DNA of 20,230 nucleotides, from positions 1 to 20,230 of the forward strand of contig JANWKX010000131.1 in the NCBI GenBank assembly GCA_025451145.1, in the 5' to 3' direction. The notes under the pieces are model-generated. The model saw nothing but the letters and a program-made list of their open reading frames with translations. It searched no databases and was not told where the DNA came from. The translations under genes were made by a program, and so were the position numbers. This document shows, one piece after another, positions 15,631 through 20,230 of the stretch; position 1 is the stretch's first letter; every line of letters begins with the position of its first letter. This stretch comes from Vampirovibrionales bacterium. GTDB taxonomy: Bacteria; Cyanobacteriota; Vampirovibrionia; Vampirovibrionales; JAGQHJ01.

Positions 15631-16181
15631 TCAGCTTGATAGGGCACTACATCATCATCGCTTGGGGCAGGAGGGTCTCGATGATATGTAACCGCAGAAA
15701 TCGCTTGATAATAAGGCCTTCCATGATTATCTTTTGTCCCACGGACACTGAAAGAAGCCGTAAGGACCGATTTGGATAACAACCCCGTAAATTCTTTTAG
15801 CTTTTGCATTGATTTTAATTTCTTTTGAGCTTTCCTTAAACTTCTAAAGCTCTTGACATGGACCGCTACGTACTTTGAAGGAAGCACATCGTAGAATAAT
15901 AGCTCTTTGTTCAGCTTTTCAACTTCAGCTAGATCTAACCTTCTCTCAAGTGACCTCTTCATAAAGCGAAAGGGCCCCGTAATAAAACGGATAAAGACAT
16001 TACTTGGCGGTGGGTCATAAATGGTCGAAAGATCAGGTACCAGTGGAAGCGTCTCCGAGTCATTTCCCGCTTGAGTCTTTAACCATGCCCGAACTTCTTC
16101 TGCCTCTTGAGGTTTTAACCCACGACGACCAAAGCGAACCGTATGGGCAGAACCGATGGATGGGGGAATTGCCATTGTCAT
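15606..16181 (-). CDS. Unrecognised 191-residue basic protein with N-terminal RFGRR motif
   Basis: I do not recognise this family. The frame is open to 16241, but the ATG at 16181 is chosen because AAAGGTGA lies just upstream and because a good promoter covers 16212-16241. The N-terminus (MTMAIPPSIGSAHT) is followed by VRFGRRGL at residues 15-22. A central region (about 75-150) is strongly basic and partly helical: RFITGPFRFMKRSLERRLDL, then VKSFRSLRKAQKKLKSMQKL. The C-terminal part turns acidic and proline-rich (DPPAPSDDDVVPYQADQPFA). There is no signal peptide or membrane segment. The basic body could bind nucleic acid or membranes, but nothing proves it. The gene is convergent with aroE (25-base overlap) and stands alone. 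Confidence 0.75.
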   Translation of the reverse strand: MTMAIPPSIGSAHTVRFGRRGLKPQEAEEVRAWLKTQAGNDSETLPLVPDLSTIYDPPPSNVFIRFITGPFRFMKRSLERRLDLAEVEKLNKELLFYDVLPSKYVAVHVKSFRSLRKAQKKLKSMQKLKEFTGLLSKSVLTASFSVRGTKDNHGRPYYQAISAVTYHRDPPAPSDDDVVPYQADQPFAEGD

Positions 16182-16499
16182 GATGTTCACCTTTCTGATT
16201 TTGTTGAACCCATAAAAGCCTTCTCTAATAAACCCCGTCAATCTCCATTTTTGCTAGCCTGAGGTTTTCATCACGATTTTAATGTGTGCCATTGCCAATG
16301 GATGAGACCATCAGGTGCTTGACAGGAGCCTTTATCAGATGACACTTCTCTATAAGCTCCCACTTCTCCCACTTTGATGTGTCGAAGGATTTCTATACCC
16401 ATCCTAGCCAATGCCCGACCTCTCCTTCAGGAAGATGATGTTCAAATCCTTCAAAAACGGTATTTTAGGGGTTGGGAGAGTTGGAAGGTTGCGTTTTAG
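16182..16499. other. 318-base intergenic region between divergent units
   Basis: No gene is supported here. It holds the minus-strand promoter described at 16212-16241. For the flagellar operon I see a perfect -35 TTGACA (16319-16324), but the best -10 at 16 bases is only GACACT (16341-16346). An imperfect hairpin (GGAGC 16325-16329 with GCTCC 16356-16360, extended by TTAT/ATAA) overlaps that site and has no T-run, so it is not a terminator. No sigma-28 or sigma-54 site was found. The ribosome site GGAAGG (16483-16488) precedes the ATG at 16500. Confidence 0.4.
16212..16241 (-). promoter_or_regulatory. Sigma-70-type promoter for the 191-residue protein gene
   Basis: On the minus strand TTGACG (16241-16236) and TTTTAT (16217-16212) are 18 bases apart. 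The -35 matches 5 of 6 and the -10 matches 4 of 6 consensus positions. The start of transcription would be near 16205, about 24 bases before the ATG at 16181. Confidence 0.5.
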
Positions 16500-17723
16500 A
16501 TGGATGGACTGGCCTTAAAATCCAATCTGAAAAATCAAAAACGGCAAGGTGTGGTCGAGGTTTTGCCTCAATCCCTCCTGAAGCCGGCGTCTGAACTCAG
16601 CCCTCAGCTTGAGGCCGTTTTTCAGTCCTTCTGGATGCTGGACCTGCAGGTTCGACTCTTAAGCATTGCTGAAAATCCGCATTATTATTGGCATCTTCAG
16701 GATTACTACGTCGCCCAGAAAGGCCTGGATCAGGCCGGAAAACGCTGGGCCCAACTGCGCATTTCCGAAGATTTGTGTCGTCATTTATTTGAAAGCCAAT
16801 TGGGGAAATCCCCCAGTGAAGCAGACTTTACTCTAGCGGATATTCGGAGTTTTGAAGTCTTTTTATTAGAGCAGTTTACTCGCAAACTGTTTCAGACCCT
16901 CATGCCAGGCTTAATCAAATCGCCCAAAAATGGAGTGCCCTTCAGCGATAAAGAGCCCATGATGCACATGGTTTGGGCCTTGGAAGGCGAAGCTGAAAAC
17001 AGTAATTTATTGATCCTGACGGCACCCCAAAGCTGTCTTAAAGCCTTAAAGGCAGACACACCTCCAGAGTCCACGTGGACCATTCCCGAAGAGAATCTCC
17101 TCTTTGCCCGAGGACTAGTCAGGTGCCGGGTTGGCTCGACCAAAGCCAAGTTAGAAGACATTCAACAGCTTGAGCCAGGTGATGTTGTTTTTCTGGAAAA
17201 CAGCCATGCCGGGATATGGTTTATTCATGGTGCAGAAGGCTGGTTTAAGGTCCCGGTCACCTTACCCCCTCAGCTCCAGTTACCAGGTTTTAAAGCAGAA
17301 CAAGGAACAAGCATTATGCCAAACGAAACACCCTTAAAACAAACCATCTGGGATAACCTGGAAGTAGAAGTCACCGCTGCCTTTAACCCGATTAAACTCC
17401 CGTTAAAACGTCTGAAAGAAATGGAAAAAGGGCTTGTGATTGAAATCGGGGATTTGATGGACAGTCAAATTCACCTTGAAATTGAAGGTCATCCGGTGGC
17501 TTGGGGTGAGTTACTGGTACTGGGCGATAAGTTTGGCGTCCGTATCCAAGGGGTCATGGAACCCAAAGAAACATCAGAAAACGCATTGAACGCTTCGGGG
17601 AATTTAATTTCTCCTTCACAAAATGCCTTTGATGAGCCGCTTCCTTCCGCTGGTGGTTCAAACGACATGATGGACCTGGACTTAGACGAATCAGACTTTG
17701 AAAATGACGAGGATTGGACGTAA
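16500..17723 (+). CDS. SpoA-domain flagellar switch protein (FliM/FliN/SctQ-like)
   Basis: The 407-residue protein heads the flagellar export operon and is probably part of the cytoplasmic switch / sorting complex at the base of the flagellum. Residues about 83-185 resemble the FliM middle domain (LRISEDLCRHLFESQLG, then LADIRSFEVFLLEQFTRKLF). A degenerate first SpoA domain covers about 200-255 (VRCRVGSTKAKLEDIQQLEPGD starts at 207). A clear second SpoA domain spans about 284-352 (LEVEVTAAFNPIKLPLKRLKE, then IHLEIEGHPVAWGELLVLGDKFGVRI). An acidic tail (SNDMMDLDLDESDFENDEDW) ends the protein. No N-terminal CheY-binding motif of FliM is seen. Two SpoA domains in one chain is the SctQ arrangement, yet the downstream genes are flagellar. 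It has GGAAGG before the ATG, and its stop overlaps the fliO start by one base. Confidence 0.85.
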   Translation: MDGLALKSNLKNQKRQGVVEVLPQSLLKPASELSPQLEAVFQSFWMLDLQVRLLSIAENPHYYWHLQDYYVAQKGLDQAGKRWAQLRISEDLCRHLFESQLGKSPSEADFTLADIRSFEVFLLEQFTRKLFQTLMPGLIKSPKNGVPFSDKEPMMHMVWALEGEAENSNLLILTAPQSCLKALKADTPPESTWTIPEENLLFARGLVRCRVGSTKAKLEDIQQLEPGDVVFLENSHAGIWFIHGAEGWFKVPVTLPPQLQLPGFKAEQGTSIMPNETPLKQTIWDNLEVEVTAAFNPIKLPLKRLKEMEKGLVIEIGDLMDSQIHLEIEGHPVAWGELLVLGDKFGVRIQGVMEPKETSENALNASGNLISPSQNAFDEPLPSAGGSNDMMDLDLDESDFENDEDWT

Positions 17724-18145
17724 TGGGTCACTATTTACTTAATTTTTTATTCGCCACTGGTGGCATGATTTTTCTGCTGTACGGCGCCTTCTTTTATCTC
17801 AAAAAAAACCCGCAACTCACTGGCTCCTCTCCCCTCGCCATCAATCCCAAATCCCCTTTGCATGTGGAATCCATGATTGAACTTGAGCCCAGAAAACGGT
17901 TATATGTGGTGGGCTATGGCCAAGAGCGATTCTTGATTTCGACCACCGTCGACAAAACCGAATTCTTAACCACACTTCAAACAGAACAACCATTTGAGAC
18001 TGAAATGGCCTCGATATCAGCTCCTGTGCTTTCTGTAACAAACACCCAAGCCAGCTACCAACAACCCGAAACCCTCTGGGAACGCTTTGGCCTGAGTCTC
18101 AAAATGGTGTTCCACGACCGATTGACCCATTTGGGAGGAAAGTAG
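17723..18145 (+). CDS. fliO: Flagellar protein FliO
   Basis: FliO is a small membrane protein that helps assemble the FliP ring of the flagellar export gate. From the ATG at 17723 it has 140 residues; a TTG nine bases earlier is in frame, but the ATG has GAGG ten bases upstream and overlaps the previous stop (TAATG). One transmembrane helix spans about residues 5-27, followed by a cytoplasmic domain with the family core SPLHVESMIELEPRKRLYVV and GQERFLISTT. FliO is found in flagella and not in virulence-type injectisomes, so it helps identify this operon as flagellar. The family is weakly conserved; position directly before fliP strengthens the call. Confidence 0.85.
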   Translation: MGHYLLNFLFATGGMIFLLYGAFFYLKKNPQLTGSSPLAINPKSPLHVESMIELEPRKRLYVVGYGQERFLISTTVDKTEFLTTLQTEQPFETEMASISAPVLSVTNTQASYQQPETLWERFGLSLKMVFHDRLTHLGGK

Positions 18146-18152
18146 GAAACCC

Positions 18153-18794
18153 ATGGAACAGCTTTTTGGAAAACTGGATCCTGCCCTCCAACTGATGATT
18201 CTGATGGGGCTGCTCAGCTTGCTGCCCTTTGTATTGGTCAGCCTCACCAGTTTTACACGCTATGTCATTGTCTTATCCATCCTTAAAACCGCTTTGGGGA
18301 CTCAACAAGTTCCTCCAGGGGTGGTTTTGGTGGGAATTTCTCTAATCCTGACCATTTACACCATGGGACCGGTATTCGGCGAGATGTACCATCGGGTTGA
18401 AAAGCCGATTCAGCATCAGGAGTCCATCATTGCCATTATGACGGAAGCCTCTCAGCCCTTAAAAGAGTTTATGATGCGTCAAACCCGACAACAGGACGTG
18501 GCCTATTTTATCGAGATGACTCGTAAAAAGCCGCCCAAATCTCCGTCAGAGCTTTCTATCTGGGAAGTTGCCCCGGCCTTTATGATTAGCGAACTGAGGA
18601 CCTCCTTTGAAATTGGGTTCCTGATTTTTATCCCCTTCACGGTACTGGATCTGGTCGTCGCTAATATTCTTCTGGCCTTGGGGATGATGATGCTGTCTCC
18701 AACCATCATTTCATTACCCTTCAAAATCCTGATTTTTATTGCCGTGGACGGCTGGGGCCTGATCTTAAACGGGCTGGTTCATAGCTACAACTAG
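18153..18794 (+). CDS. fliP: Flagellar export gate protein FliP
   Basis: FliP forms the pentameric core of the FliPQR export gate through which rod, hook and filament proteins leave the cell. It has 213 residues and four membrane segments. Conserved flagellar-type sequences are SFTRYVIVLSILKTALGTQQ (ALGTQQ rather than the ALGVQQ of injectisome SctR), PLKEFMMRQTRQQDVAYF, PAFMISELRTSFEIGF and the C-terminal SPTIISLPFKILIFIAVDGW. It lacks the cleaved N-terminal signal peptide of the enterobacterial protein, as do several other short FliP proteins. The ATG lies seven bases after fliO, with AGGA close upstream, and the gene is followed by fliQ after 19 bases. Confidence 0.97.
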   Translation: MEQLFGKLDPALQLMILMGLLSLLPFVLVSLTSFTRYVIVLSILKTALGTQQVPPGVVLVGISLILTIYTMGPVFGEMYHRVEKPIQHQESIIAIMTEASQPLKEFMMRQTRQQDVAYFIEMTRKKPPKSPSELSIWEVAPAFMISELRTSFEIGFLIFIPFTVLDLVVANILLALGMMMLSPTIISLPFKILIFIAVDGWGLILNGLVHSYN

Positions 18795-18813
18795 AAGAGG
18801 ACGATATCAAACA

Positions 18814-19350
18814 GTGGATATCTTATTAGGACATACAGGACATGGCATCTGGTTAATCCTTTTACTCTCTTTACCGGCAGTACTCCTTGCCGCTGGGGTG
18901 GGCTTAATCATCGGGATTCTCCAGGCCGTTACCCAGGTTCAGGAACAGACCATTTCCGCGGCCCCCAAAATTCTGCTGGTGTTTATGCTCATTATCTTTG
19001 GCGGCCCACTGATGGTGGATGTCTTGAAAGAGTTTTTGATGGAGTCCATTCATCTGGGTATGGAGGTTCTCCCCCATGATGAGCCTATGGTTTTGCCACC
19101 CAAGCCTCGATTGGCCTATGGGGAGGCCAACAGCCGAATGGACTTTTTCAAGGAAACCCACCATCCTTCTGGCAGCAAAATTAAAGCCATGATGGAACAG
19201 CCCTCCAGAGCGAGTGGCATGTTTGACTCGACATCAGGCGTTATCAATCGCACCACAAAGCCTCACCCCAAGGCTGGCGTTGGCGAAAGAATCTATATGA
19301 AGCGCCGTGCCGCTGGGAATCTTCCAAAGCCGCCTCGATATAAGGACTAA
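18814..19350 (+). CDS. fliQ: Flagellar export gate protein FliQ with long C-terminal extension
   Basis: Residues 1-86 are a standard FliQ: two membrane helices (about 12-38 and 50-72) around the loop QVQEQTISAAPK, which in known FliPQR structures helps close the channel. Family members usually end near residue 89. Here the frame continues to residue 178 with a polar, basic, proline-rich tail (from PHDEPMVLPPKPRL at 87 to NLPKPPRYKD). I count about 17 Lys/Arg and 9 Asp/Glu, and no membrane segment. The start is a GTG; GAGG lies 13 bases upstream, which is rather far, and no better start is present. The next gene, fliR, begins four bases after the stop, so the extension fills space that would otherwise be non-coding. 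Confidence 0.92.
   Translation: MDILLGHTGHGIWLILLLSLPAVLLAAGVGLIIGILQAVTQVQEQTISAAPKILLVFMLIIFGGPLMVDVLKEFLMESIHLGMEVLPHDEPMVLPPKPRLAYGEANSRMDFFKETHHPSGSKIKAMMEQPSRASGMFDSTSGVINRTTKPHPKAGVGERIYMKRRAAGNLPKPPRYKD
19342..19346 (+). promoter_or_regulatory. Shine-Dalgarno site supporting the fliR TTG start
   Basis: AAGGA lies in the last codons of fliQ, eight bases before the TTG at 19355. The alternative ATG at 19397 has only a weak GAAG nearby. Confidence 0.5.
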
Positions 19351-19354
19351 ACCC

Positions 19355-20170
19355 TTGATCAGCAACCACTATAGCACTGTCTTAAATGAAGTGGCCATGT
19401 TACACCGATTTTTTGGCCCCATGTTGGACACAGGCTTTCTGATTTTGAGCCGAATGCTCGGCTTTATGATTATTGCACCGGTATTTGGCCGTAAAGATGT
19501 CCCCGTCACCATGAAAGTAAGCGTGGCATTAGCGTTAACGGCTATCCTGATTTGGGCCTTTCCCGGTCAATTTGTAAAAGTCAACTTGATTAACTCGGAT
19601 AACGCCCTCTGGTACCTTTTGCAGGTCTTTATCAATGCCACTGTCGGCTTGTTTATTGGTTTTATTGGCGAGGCCATTTTAAACGTCGTCAGCTCAGCCG
19701 GCGCCTTTATGAACAACCAGATTGGGTTATCCTCTGCCATGATGTTTGATCCTGGTTCCAAGCAGCAAGTTGCCCTGGTCGAACAACTGTTCAGCTATAT
19801 GGGGCTCATCGTGTTTTTCTCGGTGGGTGGGATCTACTGGATTCTCAAGGCCTTTTATCGCAGCTTTGAAATTTTCCCCCTTTATTCCGTTCAAGCTGAT
19901 TTTGTTGGCCAGGTAAAGCTGGATTACCTGGTTACCATTACAGGGAATTGCCTCCTGGTGGGGTTGGAACTGATCGCCCCGGTGATGGTCATCACGATGG
20001 CTGTCGATCTGATTCTGGGCATTATTAACCGGACGGCTCAACAGATTCAGGTGTTTCAGCTCAGCTTCGCTCTGAAGCCTTGTATCGGCATGGGTGTCTT
20101 TTTATTGACCTTGCCTATCTTTATTCGGGTTTTACAACATTATTTTACCGATTACGCCAGCATCTTTTAG
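19355..20170 (+). CDS. fliR: Flagellar export gate protein FliR
   Basis: FliR is the single-copy gate subunit that completes the FliPQR helix. With the TTG at 19355 the protein is 271 residues with about six membrane helices. Family segments include ILSRMLGFMIIAPVFGRKDVP, then the second helix LALTAILIWAFPG, GLFIGFIGEAILNVVSSAGA and MNNQIGLSSAMMFDPGS, and GLELIAPVMVITMAVDLILG. The TTG start is favoured because AAGGA lies eight bases upstream (19342-19346) and it follows the fliQ stop by four bases. An ATG at 19397 would give 257 residues and also retains all family segments. The frame is open upstream to 19307, inside fliQ. It is probably the last gene of the operon; flhB and flhA do not follow within the window. 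Confidence 0.95.
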   Translation: MISNHYSTVLNEVAMLHRFFGPMLDTGFLILSRMLGFMIIAPVFGRKDVPVTMKVSVALALTAILIWAFPGQFVKVNLINSDNALWYLLQVFINATVGLFIGFIGEAILNVVSSAGAFMNNQIGLSSAMMFDPGSKQQVALVEQLFSYMGLIVFFSVGGIYWILKAFYRSFEIFPLYSVQADFVGQVKLDYLVTITGNCLLVGLELIAPVMVITMAVDLILGIINRTAQQIQVFQLSFALKPCIGMGVFLLTLPIFIRVLQHYFTDYASIF

Positions 20171-20174
20171 CCCG

Positions 20175-20205
20175 GGTTTTGGCTCATCGCTGAAACCATA
20201 TTTTT
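20175..20205 (+). terminator. Probable rho-independent terminator after fliR
   Basis: GGTTTTGGC (20175-20183) pairs with GCTGAAACC (20189-20197) as a nine-pair stem with two central G-T pairs and a five-base loop. ATA and five T residues (20201-20205) follow. It begins five bases after the fliR stop and suggests that the operon ends here. Confidence 0.5.
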
Positions 20206-20230
20206 ATCATGGGGCCAAGAGGCGATCTAA

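Noticed and set aside
16262..16330. A sigma-54 promoter for the flagellar operon, suggested by GTGCCA and TTGCCA words
   Set aside because: The paired GG and GC elements with the required 10-base spacing are not present on either strand.
16325..16360. A hairpin in the 16.3 kb intergenic region as a terminator or RNA element
   Set aside because: The stem has a bulge, the loop is long and no T-run follows; chance pairing is likely.
16500..20170. A virulence-type type III secretion (injectisome) cluster, suggested by the SctQ-like first protein
   Set aside because: fliO is present and FliP carries the flagellar ALGTQQ and PLKEFMMRQTRQQD sequences, so the operon is flagellar.
20209..20230. A possible start of a further gene (ATG at 20209) running off the window
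   Set aside because: Only seven codons are visible, there is no ribosome site, and it lies just after a probable terminator.

Overview
The window reads as ordinary chromosomal DNA, with no mobile element, CRISPR array, rRNA or tRNA gene that I can see. It comes from a flagellated, probably diderm, heterotrophic bacterium that respires. The support for this is a flagellar export operon, a periplasmic-type cell-wall amidase, a lipoprotein cytochrome c, and fatty-acid or amino-acid oxidation genes (acyl-CoA dehydrogenase, FixC, FixX). A non-photosynthetic member of the Cyanobacteriota (Vampirovibrionia) would fit, but that is a weak inference from gene content and style; nothing here proves it. 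Base composition looks even throughout, and several genes use GTG or TTG starts.

Layout. (1) 1-1954: the 3' part of an N-acetylmuramoyl-L-alanine amidase gene (+) runs tail-to-tail into a cytochrome c lipoprotein gene (-), followed on the same strand by a nucleotide kinase-like gene (-). (2) 2046-6721: acyl-CoA dehydrogenase, pheS and pheT form a tight + strand operon; the first two genes share an ATGA junction. (3) 6728-7653: an unrecognised 80-residue protein (-) and a secreted protein of the surface-adhesin E type (+) diverge from an AT-rich promoter region. A perfect 12-bp hairpin terminator follows the secreted protein. (4) 7745-9855: fixX and fixC (-), with a DUF192 gene (-) upstream. 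(5) 10053-11695: two unrecognised genes (+). (6) 11870-15630: peptide deformylase, then a cystathionine beta-synthase / cystathionine gamma-lyase / shikimate dehydrogenase operon with overlapping ends. (7) 15606-16181: a third unrecognised gene (-), convergent with aroE. (8) 16500-20170: a two-SpoA-domain motor-switch-like protein, then fliO, fliP, fliQ and fliR, ending in a probable terminator.

How the genes fit together. Acyl-CoA dehydrogenase passes electrons to an electron-transfer flavoprotein, and FixC plus FixX would carry them to the quinone pool. The FixA/FixB (ETF) subunits are not in this window. The two PLP enzymes make a homocysteine-to-cysteine transsulfuration route. The last operon supplies the FliPQR export gate with FliO and one switch-complex protein.

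Most unusual points. First, three otherwise unrelated unrecognised proteins carry an arginine-phenylalanine-glycine/alanine motif 15-20 residues from their N-termini. In two of them it is an identical RFGRR, encoded with different synonymous codons. Second, FliQ carries a basic, proline-rich C-terminal extension that doubles its length. Third, a single SctQ-like protein sits where fliM and fliN would normally be.
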